Below are positions 46,569-55,985 of a stretch of DNA of 64,000 nt, one piece after another; within the stretch, counting starts at the first letter, position 1, and every line of letters begins with the position of its first letter. Position numbers and translations under genes: made by a program. Source of the DNA: Toxoplasma gondii ME49 (Eukaryota; Apicomplexa; Conoidasida; Eucoccidiorida; Sarcocystidae); contig NC_031473.1 in NCBI RefSeq assembly GCF_000006565.2, positions 744,001 to 808,000 of the forward strand. Reading direction: 5' to 3'. The notes beneath the pieces are model-generated. The model was not told where the DNA came from. It searched no databases and worked only from the letters and a program-made list of their open reading frames with translations.

Positions 46569-49500
46569 CTTGGACAAACTGGAGACGAAGAGAGAAGCGG
46601 AGACAATAGAGACAGGCACAAGAGCCCCCAGCTCCCGAGGGGCGTGGGGAAGTGAGGAAAACGAGGAAAGACGACGTGGATTGCTAAGGGGAAAAGCAAA
46701 GTGCAATCATGAAGTAAGGATGCTGACACCTGCCCAGTGTCTGATATTGAATTAATGGATTAAGAATTTAAAAAGGAGCGTGGAACGTCTGAGGAAATGT
46801 AGGCGCAGGTAGACAAGAAAAGAACTTCAAGTCGAGAGAACGTGGAAACTTCGATGGTGCTGTTGCAGAGAGAAGGAGAAACGAGACAGAGAGCAATGTG
46901 GGGAAACACAGAGAGTGTGGAAGGGGCGAGAAGAAGGGCAAGAGGACATACAGAAGAGAAACGAGAAAAAACCTTTGTTCAAGGCTATTGTCTCTCACGC
47001 GAGGGAACAGGAGCCAATGTTCATCGAACAAAGCAACCTGTTCTTGACTCTTGAACGTCTCTGCAAAGCATCCTATTCGGCAAGTCAAAGATCGAGCTCA
47101 GGGAGTCACTGTTGACTGAGAAACAATGACTTTATGACTACGGAATGAAGTGCTAAAGAGTTGACATGTGGGTATTCAGGGCTCGAGTACTCGCAGAGAG
47201 GAGTTTTACGTCAATAAGAGACGACATCAATACAAAAACAGCACCGACTTGGATCCCGCCATCAGGCGGCCCCGCTGTAACTCCCGTCAGACTAAAATTC
47301 CATGTTTTCCCCTGTCAGAAGTCGAGGAGAGTGGTGGCGACCTTCCCCACAGAGTTTGTGTCGAGAGGGAATCGAGCAAAGCAGACTTCCTCGGATTCCA
47401 CACTTCTTTCGTCTTTGTCCTTTGGCTTGCGTGTCGACCGCCAAACTTCGAGTCGCTCCCGCGCCGCGTTTTCGAACTCCACTGCACTGGCGCGGCAGGA
47501 AAACGCCCTCAACAGTTTCGGTAGCGGAATTTCGAGACGAGGCAGAAAACTCTGATTGCTGTGGAATTGCTGAGGAAGACTTAAATCGCGGGCGCGGAGA
47601 AAAAGCGACGAAGTCGAGACTCTCACGCCGCGCCGAACGGCAGCTGTGCTTGTGGGGCTCTCGTAGTTGTTTGTCTCGGCAGAAAAATGCGGCAGAACCG
47701 AATTTGTAAAGTCTCGTGGAGAAGCGAAGGACTCAGAAGAGATGAGATTGGCAACTGAAGAAAAGAGGAATCACGGCGAACGCAGAGAGACTCAACTTTG
47801 AGATGCATCTTTACGAAAACATGCAAGGCGCTTTTTCTCGCGGTGTGAAAAACGGCTGTCGGGAGAACAAACTCGCCGCAACCTGCATGCCGGCACAGCA
47901 GACAGAATCTGGAAACGGATGCCAACGGGACACATGGCTTTTTAACTTTGATTGGTGCACTCAGTTTCTGCAGAGAACCGAAATGAGTCTCTTCGCAACT
48001 CAACAATTTCTCTTCTTAATGTCCTGGTGCCGGTTTTCCTCTATTGGTTTCGTACCAGTGTCTGCAGTATGGGTGAGAAACTCGACAAAAGAGAGCGTGG
48101 GCTAGAGTTGATCTTTAGACTTTACAGTGTGGCATGTTTGGTTTTCTCTTCTTTTCGAACGGGGACAAACTACCTTGGAGTGAGCTGCAGATTAGGAGAC
48201 CTTCCGTAGCTTGTCATTTCCGGTTCCGGCACCAACAGTCGATGCTGCTCCGTGGTTCTTCCGTTTTTGACTCTCACGCGTGAGCTGACATCTCTAGGTG
48301 ATATCTCCAACCTACAACAACTCGACAGTAGTAGAAGATCAGTCTTTCCAGTAGAAGAAAGCATGTTTAAGAACTTTCTAGAAGCCAGTTGGTTGGTGCT
48401 CTCAGTAACCACAAAGAACTGGTTCTCTTTATGTCGTCACTGCTGTCGTGAATTCAGGATCCTGACTACTCTAATGTCAGCGAACATAAAGAACTTGACT
48501 GTCTGTATCTCAAAATAACTGGAGTCACAGTCAGGATCCTATCTATCTTCTGAAGTTCCTTGTCCTTGTTGAGCTCACTTTGTACTTGGGACCAGACCAA
48601 AACAGTTCACCTATGCTACTAGGACGACGGAGCTCGCGGTAGATCTTGGGGAAACGACTTCCGGGTTAAGCTGACTCATTTTCAATTGTTTGCTGGTTTT
48701 TAGGCTAAGTTGCTTCTTTCACGACAACGCTCATTTTCAGACAAGGTCATTTCGTGAGAAGTGCGACGCCGGCATAAGCGTAGACTAGCTGTCGCCTGTA
48801 GTTTTTCTTGTTTTCGTCCATTCACGTGCACTCCATCCTGGCAGCAGGACACAAGGAAACTTTGTGGTGAATACGAGAAAACATAGTGGCGCCGGCTCGG
48901 AAGATTTTACGATCTCGAAACTAGAAGGGAATTTCCAGGGACTTTAGTGGGAAAAGTTTGTCGCCAGTTCCACGGCAGACTCAAGGTGCCCGTTGTTGTA
49001 AAGTGTGGACGATGCGCGCAGTTCTGAACGGTTGGACAAACTCCCCACCCCAAGCCTAAATTCAGCTTTGCTAGGGCACAGTTCTTTAAAGGGGATGTAG
49101 TGGGTCCGAGTTTTACGTCTCCCAGAAAGGCACACATCGGTGCGCTGAAAGAGCTACAGCAACTCTGACGCGTTGGCCCTTGGAGTATGGTCTATACGTA
49201 ATAGTTGATTATCAAACGCGGCTGAAGAACGGACGCCACCAGTCACCGTATCAGTAGGCAGAGTTGCCGTATCCGTTTCCGCTACAAGAACAGTGGAATA
49301 TGATTTTTTACGAACTTTCCAATAGAAATGGTTTGCTCACGAAGATCGACTCGAACTGGTTTCTGGTGACGGTAGATAGAGGTCGACTGAGCCTGGGGAC
49401 TGCACTTGGACACCGAAGAGCCGGATACACAGTCGCTATGCTTGGCCGCCACAAACTGAAAGACTCTGTGGATATGGAAAAAAGAAAGCAATGTTGTCGA

Positions 49501-51086
49501 AGGCCAGACACATTCCTGTTGTGGATCGCCAACTGAGAACGGAAGCCGGGAAACGATTCTCCACATCGTCGCCACTGGGAAGTAAACAGCTTTGTTCGCG
49601 AAATGAGAACGAAGAACGGGAAAGTCTGAGATACAACCCGCCAAGATCTTCTGAATTGGTGTGCACCACCACCCCACTGAGTTTAAAACCACTGAGCTGC
49701 CTACGACAGCTAAAAGAGCCCCTGAAGCTCGAATAGTTTAATATCATTTAAGCACGAACATAGAAGCATCCAAGAAGTAAGCATCTATACTGCGGGGTTC
49801 GCTCTACAGCTCCGTGGTGCTGAAAAGGTCTCTTGCTCTCCGAAAATACGTACGCCGCAAAATTTCTCAGCAATTTACTCCTCATACTCGTGTGATTGGC
49901 AAATGTCCAAAACTCGAGAGGCTTCACAGTCGGAGCTGGCCTCGTTTGCATCTTTCCAGGATGTTCACCCGCAACAGAAGTTCAGACATTGCAGCGTTGG
50001 AAAGAGCGCGGCCACCTGTTCTCGGAAATCTTACCACCTCTCACATCAGGGGCATCGCTATTTCGTTTAACAACGCTTCACTGCCGCCACCGGTGTATCC
50101 GCGTTGAATACCGCAAGCGTTGTGGCTGAGCCGGAACATTGATCAAACGACAGCAACTATTCTATGTTGACTGCCAACAAAACACAACATGCGAATCTCA
50201 CAACCACTGCGGAGTTGCGGACGCCTTCGTGATTCGCAAAAGATAGCTGCTAGGTAAGTTGAGATATTGGGAACCACAACACACTATTGCCCGGAGAAGT
50301 TCCTGTGGTGGTGTTTAGCTTCGCGTACTCCACAGCCAGCAGACAAGTCTGCACTGTGTCGCGTCGTCCGAGAAAAGAAGCACTTCTGCATTTTCCTTTT
50401 GCATAACGCGTCCGTTTCAGGGGTGTGTGAGGCTGCCGCCATCCCAGGCTGCTAAAAAACAAGCGTATGCACCACTGAAAAAGTAAAACTACGTGATTAG
50501 TGCAGAACGCGCGCCTCGCCTACCACGGGAGTTGATTTCGTTTGTCCCACTGGGGCCGCCTAAAGACTTGCAACGTACGACGGTATCTCAGGAGGGGATC
50601 CTTGACAGTGTCTCGCTCCTGGGAATGCAGCAGGGAAGCAAACTCATACGTTACGCTTACAAGAACAGTCACACTGAGGCTGACACTCGCGTGAGTCGTT
50701 GCCTGACGGAAGAAGAGACCGTTAGGCGTCTCGTCGTGTCGCTAGCACCAGGAGACAGGCCAACGCTGCCTAGAGTCGGCCAACGCGGCTGCACTCGAGA
50801 GGCCTGATGGAGAAAAGGCAACTTTTGTAAAGGGTCATACAGTAATAAATAACCATTTTCGAAGCTTATGAATGAGCCACATAAGGAAGGAAGCCAGCAG
50901 CAAAGCGTTGACCCGCACACCATGCGAGCGCGCGAGTAGTCAACGAGCTGCTGCGGCGGAATAGTCCGAATTTGTCTAGCTTTTGGCCGCTGGCATGATG
51001 TTTTCTACGAGGTGATCTAACCAATCTGTGTTTCTTCGCGGAGAAAGAATGTGTGGTGTACGAGCGTGGAGCGGCTTCCATCAAGC
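46569..51086. other. 4.5 kb divergent spacer between UTP15 and the pseudokinase
   Basis: Must contain the promoters of UTP15 (minus) and of the pseudokinase (plus). Frames of 60-135 codons overlap on both strands at 47166-47709, 49264-49747 and 50493-50807, but none has a motif and most start at GTG, TTG or CTG. An AT-richer stretch at about 48100-48600 carries an inverted repeat (48456-48540). Confidence 0.55.
48456..48540. repeat. inverted repeat, 12-bp arms
   Basis: AGGATCCTGACT at 48456-48467 is exactly repeated in reverse complement at 48529-48540, with 61 bases between the arms. A second short pair lies inside (TCTTTATGT at 48426-48434, just outside the left arm, and ACATAAAGA at 48484-48492). 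The pairs interleave, so they do not form one nested hairpin. Function unknown. Confidence 0.6.
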
Positions 51087-52733
51087 ATGGAAAAGATCCT
51101 GTGGGCGGCGTCCGTTTTCATCGCTGCCCAACTGGACAGCAGCTTCACAGTCCATGTTTACGCCAAAGAATCCACGGTACTGTCAGAACTCGTGGAATCT
51201 GGAACACGTTTGCGACCAGAAGAAGAAGGATCATTCCTGACATCTCCACGTTCAGACGAGGAGACATTGGTTCAAGGGGCAGGACCCAGAGGACCAGAAG
51301 AAAAGGCTCAGGCAGCGATTGATGAGGCAGAGGTAGAGCCGTTTGCAACAAACTCCAACACTGGGACATTTTCGTCATTTCCTCCGGAGCTCCATGCATT
51401 CAGCCCTTTCGGAGTCATTGTTCGAGAGCCGAAGGATATGTTTTTCACAGTGTTTTCAAGACTAGGAGGGAGGGTTAAAGAGAGGGACTTTGTGGGTGAG
51501 TTAATACAGCGTCTCGCCAGAGCGGTCTTTCCGCTATTTCGCCGCTTGCATTTCTGGGGAGAATCCCCTGGAACCCAACACGCCCAACAGTCTGGTGGTG
51601 GCGTAGAGTGGGGACACAAGGCTGTAGTTCGTGTACTAAGAATTATGAGGGACAGACCGGTGCCGCCAGTATACGAAGATTCCAGGCGTCGTGTAATGCT
51701 GAAGACAGGAGTGGGTGTCCTTCGAGAGCACTCTCCTTTGGTAATGAATTCCCTGTCTGGTAACAGAAAAGTCACTATCACTGTCAAGGACTACATTCCT
51801 GTCGCAGGGTGGGGACTCTGCGTGGGAGTGGTCCATCCAGAGTCAAACCAGGAGTTTCTTTTGCTCAACTTCGTTTCCTTAGCCGATGCAGCATGGGGAA
51901 AATGGTTCGAATGGAGGCTTCGCAAAATAGCGGAACCGCTTCAATGGCTAGGACTGAGGAACCCAAGCGAGGCGTATTCGCAAGACCGCTTAATGCTTCC
52001 TCTCGATCTGCTGGAAATTTCCAACTCCAGCCGCTACTTTGTGAGAGCGCCGTTCGTCGTCCCCAACCTGTTCGTCCTGATGCCAAGACCAGCGACATCT
52101 CTCAGTGACCTTGTTTCGTTTATGAGCACGACAAAAAATATCGGGCAGACACTTGCTGTTCGTCTCAGTCTGACCTTGCAAACCATTCGGGTGGTAGCAG
52201 GGTTCAATAACAGAGGATTCATTGATGCAGATATTCGTCCAGCTTCGTTTTTCGTCAACGCGAAAGGACTCGTCTTCCTTGGGATATTCACTCGCACGAC
52301 GATAGCCAAGCGTGGACGTCGTGCATCTGGAAGGCGGCAGTTCGATGTCGCCACAGCTCCTGAACTGGTCTTCAGGGAGAAGGTGTTTTTTCGCCGAGAC
52401 GAAAAAACCAATGCGTGGGCTCTAGGCATAACGCTGTACTATATCTGGTGCAACAGGTTTCCGTTTGGTATTTTGGATGGAGACTCGGCACCGCCTCCAG
52501 AGCTGTTCCAACCCGTCCCACCGGAGTTCGGCGTATGCGTACACAACATGCCTGACCCGGTTAAAGTTCTGGTCGCGGAGCTGCTCGATCGACAGAGACG
52601 AGCAAGACCCACAGCAAATACAGCCATGCAGAGAGAGATTTTCCGACATCTCCAGGATCTCCTATCTGCATCAAAATTATCTGCCCTGCCACGCACGGTG
52701 CCAGTAGTTGCCCTGTTGAAAGGCATCAAGTAG
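51087..52733 (+). CDS. rhoptry-kinase-family (ROPK) pseudokinase
   Basis: Single exon, 548 aa from ATG 51087, chosen because MEKILWAASVFIAAQL starts a signal peptide; 12 further upstream codons are open but begin with GTG. ROPKs are secreted from rhoptries into the host cell or vacuole, and coccidian genomes carry dozens. A polar pre-domain (about 27-100) precedes the kinase fold. Visible: a degenerate glycine loop (IPVAGWGLCVG, about 237-247); a beta-3 strand FLLLNFVS with no Lys where VAIK is expected (about 255-262); helical segment WGKWFEWRLRKI; helix-E region LAVRLSLTLQTIRVVAGF; catalytic loop DADIRPASFF (about 380-389), where the HRD Asp is kept, His is Asp, Lys is Arg and the Asn is Ser; LGIF in place of DFG (about 400); APEL (APE motif); NAWALGITLYYIWCNRFPFG, the typical ROPK helix F (DxWxLGxxxYxxWC); final helix with Arg RQRRARPTA. 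Loss of Lys, Asn and the DFG Asp predicts no phosphotransfer. Which numbered ROP it is cannot be told. Confidence 0.9.
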   Translation: MEKILWAASVFIAAQLDSSFTVHVYAKESTVLSELVESGTRLRPEEEGSFLTSPRSDEETLVQGAGPRGPEEKAQAAIDEAEVEPFATNSNTGTFSSFPPELHAFSPFGVIVREPKDMFFTVFSRLGGRVKERDFVGELIQRLARAVFPLFRRLHFWGESPGTQHAQQSGGGVEWGHKAVVRVLRIMRDRPVPPVYEDSRRRVMLKTGVGVLREHSPLVMNSLSGNRKVTITVKDYIPVAGWGLCVGVVHPESNQEFLLLNFVSLADAAWGKWFEWRLRKIAEPLQWLGLRNPSEAYSQDRLMLPLDLLEISNSSRYFVRAPFVVPNLFVLMPRPATSLSDLVSFMSTTKNIGQTLAVRLSLTLQTIRVVAGFNNRGFIDADIRPASFFVNAKGLVFLGIFTRTTIAKRGRRASGRRQFDVATAPELVFREKVFFRRDEKTNAWALGITLYYIWCNRFPFGILDGDSAPPPELFQPVPPEFGVCVHNMPDPVKVLVAELLDRQRRARPTANTAMQREIFRHLQDLLSASKLSALPRTVPVVALLKGIK

Positions 52734-53689
52734 AGAAGGTTACAAAGTGACGATGCGGCGTACCATTAAAAAACTTTGGAACGGAGTTCACCTTCCATAT
52801 GAAACTGTGCAAGTCCAAGAAAGCCACCGGATCCGTGAAGACCTCCCTGTGACGTCTATATGCATCTGCTTTCTTCGATTGCGTGTCAACATGCCTCTTG
52901 TGCTTTTTCCTTCCCTCTCTGACAGCAACATTGTGCGTTTTTGAGCGGCACAAACAGAGACAACTACTCGAATCGCGGAAACGTCATCACTGAAATATCC
53001 TGCCGGATTCTTCCTGCAACACGATACGTTCCAGCAACTGAGAAGAAACGTGGAACGTGTTCGCAGCCGGTGCGCCCATTCCAGTTTTTCAGGACTCGTG
53101 CCGGGAGGGAACCACAACGAAAGGGAGACTGTCACTTAACACTCTCTGTGAAGTGGAGGATGTCTCCTCTTCCGGCGTCAGCAAGCTACTACATATAATA
53201 GAATCCAGCAGGCACACTCACTGAAAAGAAAGGACGATGTTGAGGAGAAAGCATCCATCTCCATATAAGCGCCTTCGTGTTGTAGATTTGTACTGGCACT
53301 CCTCCACAACAGAACGTCAAGAAATGATGCGCCTCGTGGTATCCGAGTGTATTTCTTTCTAGATTTCCCTTTCACCCACGGTGTCAGCAGAGACAGCGTT
53401 TTACCGCTGCGTTTTTCAATGGAAGAAGCGAAACCCTGGAAATTCAGCAAGAGGCTGGGAGAGGGAGCCAATACACCTAGCGTGTACCTAAGAGTAGCAT
53501 GAAAATCGCGTTTGGATTACATGAACCGTTTCATGTTACTCGCGCTATTGACTCACGTAAGATCTCTCCTTTGGGCGGTCGAGTGTGGCCAGTGCTCCCG
53601 CAGAGAACTGGGTTGGATACTTAGGGACATGTGCCCCCATCAGCAAGAATCATAAAATATGTTGCCAGGCACGCAGTATGTGTCTAGGA

Positions 53690-53870
53690 TGTTGCGCAAG
53701 AGGTAACAACTACTTTTTGTATGTTTGGTCTATTAGCTTCGCAGCTCCTGTTCTAGTATATACTTTACATACTTTGACAAATGGATTAGTTATGATTCTA
53801 TTATATTTTCATGTAAATAAAGATATCGTAAAAAGCCTCTCCGTTACAGGGAATGTTTGGTGGGCTTGAG
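53690..53870 (+). other. AT-rich island with hydrophobic open frame, possible mitochondrial-like insert
   Basis: Composition shifts sharply to about two-thirds A+T against roughly half in the flanks. The plus frame 53585-53869 is open and becomes strongly hydrophobic (WSISFAAPVLVYTLHTLTNG, then LVMILLYFHVNKDIV). Coccidian nuclear genomes are known to contain many short insertions of mitochondrial DNA, so a NUMT is the natural guess. I do not recognise a specific mitochondrial gene here, so this is inference from composition only. Confidence 0.3.
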
Positions 53871-54648
53871 GTTGTTGCTGAGAGGGACGTCGAACCTGTC
53901 TAGCTCATTTCTGCAACAGTGAATGACAGCATAAAACCGAATCTTTCTAGAGTGAAACTTTTCATCTGTTTTTCACCCTCCTTCTACAGATCGCCCGTCC
54001 GACATCTTGCATTCCTCCGTGCCTCGAACGGTTTCTGCCGCCTCCGACGTGTCTTTTTGCGCTTCGACACGGTCCGGAAAACCAGGAAATCGAGATACAC
54101 GAAACCCCTCGCTATTTTTGCTCGTACCATACTTTTTCCGCCCTCACCCTGGGAGAAACAGGCAGATACAGCTTATTCACTTTTTACGGCAGCCCAAACT
54201 GGCGACCCCTTGGACATGTCTATCGCAGAAACGCGAATTCGCACACGCACAGCATGCCGTTGCCGCTTCGTAAAAACGCACTGTTGCTTTCACGTCTCAC
54301 TGTTGTTCGCCTTCGACTTTCAAACGCCGTTTTCTGTTCCTTTTACGAGTCATACAGAGGGATAAATTCCTGGAAACTCTGCACATGTTTCACCCATAGA
54401 TTTTCTAACGCTTTCGTCCGGTGCTGTGTGTTGTCTGTCGAGGCCTGGTTCCCGCGTGTGCCGCTGGCTTCCTAAGACACTTGAGGGATCGTTTTTTGAA
54501 GAATATCACGACTTTTCCGTGTAATTGTCCTTTCAACACTTATCTCAGGGTATCCGGTCTCAATGCTCAGCAGGGACTGAACTCTTCGCTGCCCAAACTT
54601 TCTGCCCGCAGTTTTCACGTGACGTCTACCACGGGTTGTCGAAGGAAC

Positions 54649-54671
54649 GCTGCTGCTGCTGCTGCTGCTGC
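54649..54671. repeat. GCT trinucleotide repeat
   Basis: Seven to eight perfect GCT units. It would read poly-Ala or poly-Ser depending on frame and strand, but no supported gene covers it. Confidence 0.9.
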
Positions 54672-55120
54672 GACGGCTTTGGTCAAGTTGCCTTGACACG
54701 AAAAAGTCCAAACGACCTCTGCAAGTCCAGTGCTTAAAAGAATTAACGGCTTTGTGGATGCTCCTTAGAGCGTGTGGAAGAGAAAATGGCATCTTCAATG
54801 CCTGGACTTCCTGAAAAAACGACCTCGCGAGCGGTGCCGCCGGGAGGTGGTGTTGAACATTCAGTGGTTGAGAAGCTGAGGCGTTCGTGAAGGTTGTCTG
54901 CGGTCCATCTGCCGCGTCTAGAAGTCTTTGTCTCCTTCGGTCTGGACCTATAAGAAAGCGCTCCTCTTTCACGCTTTCGGGCTTTCTCAGTTTCATTACA
55001 GACGTGTGTCTTTATACACGGGCAAAGTCATCGCGAATCGGCTGTGTCCGTACCCGTCCAGTCTTCCTCAATTCCGACGGCGTCGTAGTCGACTCGTTCG
55101 TGACTCGTCGCTGGACTGAT

Positions 55121-55127
55121 CGTCTCT
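55121..55127 (-). promoter_or_regulatory. AGAGACG (WGAGACG-type) box, minus orientation
   Basis: CGTCTCT on the plus strand, the reverse complement of AGAGACG, which matches the WGAGACG element described for Toxoplasma promoters. It is about 860 bases upstream of the gene at 55986. A seven-base match occurs often by chance. Confidence 0.2.
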
Positions 55128-55362
55128 TCTCTCGGTTGTCTAAAAATCTGTCCTCTACAAGGATCCATTTTGTCCATCTAGGCTTTCAAGGTGGTCCTGT
55201 GTTATGTTAGACGCAAACTTCCCGGGTAAACCTTATTTTTCAGCAGATCGGACTCTGGATATTTCAAGCTCGCTGATGCTTCTTTTTGGAGGCATTTCCT
55301 CTCCCTTTTGTCTCCACAGGATTGCGTCGTGTTTCTCTGCTTTCTTCGGTTGAATCTGCACG

Positions 55363-55369
55363 CGTCTCT
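55363..55369 (-). promoter_or_regulatory. second AGAGACG box, minus orientation
   Basis: The same CGTCTCT sequence, about 620 bases upstream of the gene at 55986. Two copies 242 bases apart slightly strengthen the case for a promoter here, but remain weak. Confidence 0.2.
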
Positions 55370-55949
55370 GCCATCTGCCTGTCAGAGAAAGGCGCTCACA
55401 TCCAACAGCTGAGAACCGCACTCCATTGATTTCTTCAACCACTAGAACAAGTTGCTTCTGTTCTCCAACACACACACACGTTCACATGTTTATTTATGTA
55501 TATATACATTTATCTCTGTAAATGTGTATGGAACCTGCCTTCTTTGGTGTGTGCCGCCTTTCGTCAATTTATGTTTGAGAGCAAAGCAGGGGGCATCATC
55601 GGGAGATTTACCTGAGGGGTTGAGCACAGCGAAGCCGCGCCAACAGAAAATGAAGGCAAGGTGTTTTGCGACAGAAACCACGCTTTTATCTGGCTTCATT
55701 CCTTCTGAAGACCGCAACGAGCTTCCCGGGGTCATCTGTTAACCTAAGTATACATATATGCGTGTATATGCATGTACATCCATATATGTATACATACATG
55801 TGCGTGTGTCAGAGCTCACATGTTCTTCGTCTTGGGTGTCTTCCTAGGTTTTAGTTGTTCTTTCACCTGTTTGACAACCGGTTTGACGGCGTGAAAGGCT
55901 GCCATTTCGACTCTGTGACTCCTTTCTGTCGATCGCGCTGCCTGTTTTC

Positions 55950-55980
55950 TTCTCTCCGCTCTCCTCTCGTTTTCCTCTAG
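55950..55980 (+). other. strong 3' splice site just before the start codon (likely 5' UTR intron)
   Basis: A long pyrimidine tract (TTTTCTTCTCTCCGCTCTCC, then TCGTTTTCCTCTAG) ends in AG at 55979-55980, with the ATG of the next gene only six bases later at 55986 and an out-of-frame ATG directly at 55981. This is the pattern of an intron in the 5' UTR. Alternatively an upstream coding exon splices in here and the true N-terminus is longer. Confidence 0.55.
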
Positions 55981-55985
55981 ATGCG

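Larger units (their letters stand above)
52734..55985. other. spacer between two plus-strand single-exon genes
   Basis: Holds the 3' UTR of the pseudokinase and the 5' region of the next gene. It includes an AT-rich island at about 53690-53870, a GCT repeat at 54649-54671, two AGAGACG boxes (minus orientation) and a very strong 3' splice site ending at 55980. Open frames elsewhere have no motifs. Confidence 0.6.

Noticed and set aside
50493..50807. 104-codon plus-strand frame before the pseudokinase
   Set aside because: Begins with GTG, shows no motif, and would not be an eukaryotic start.
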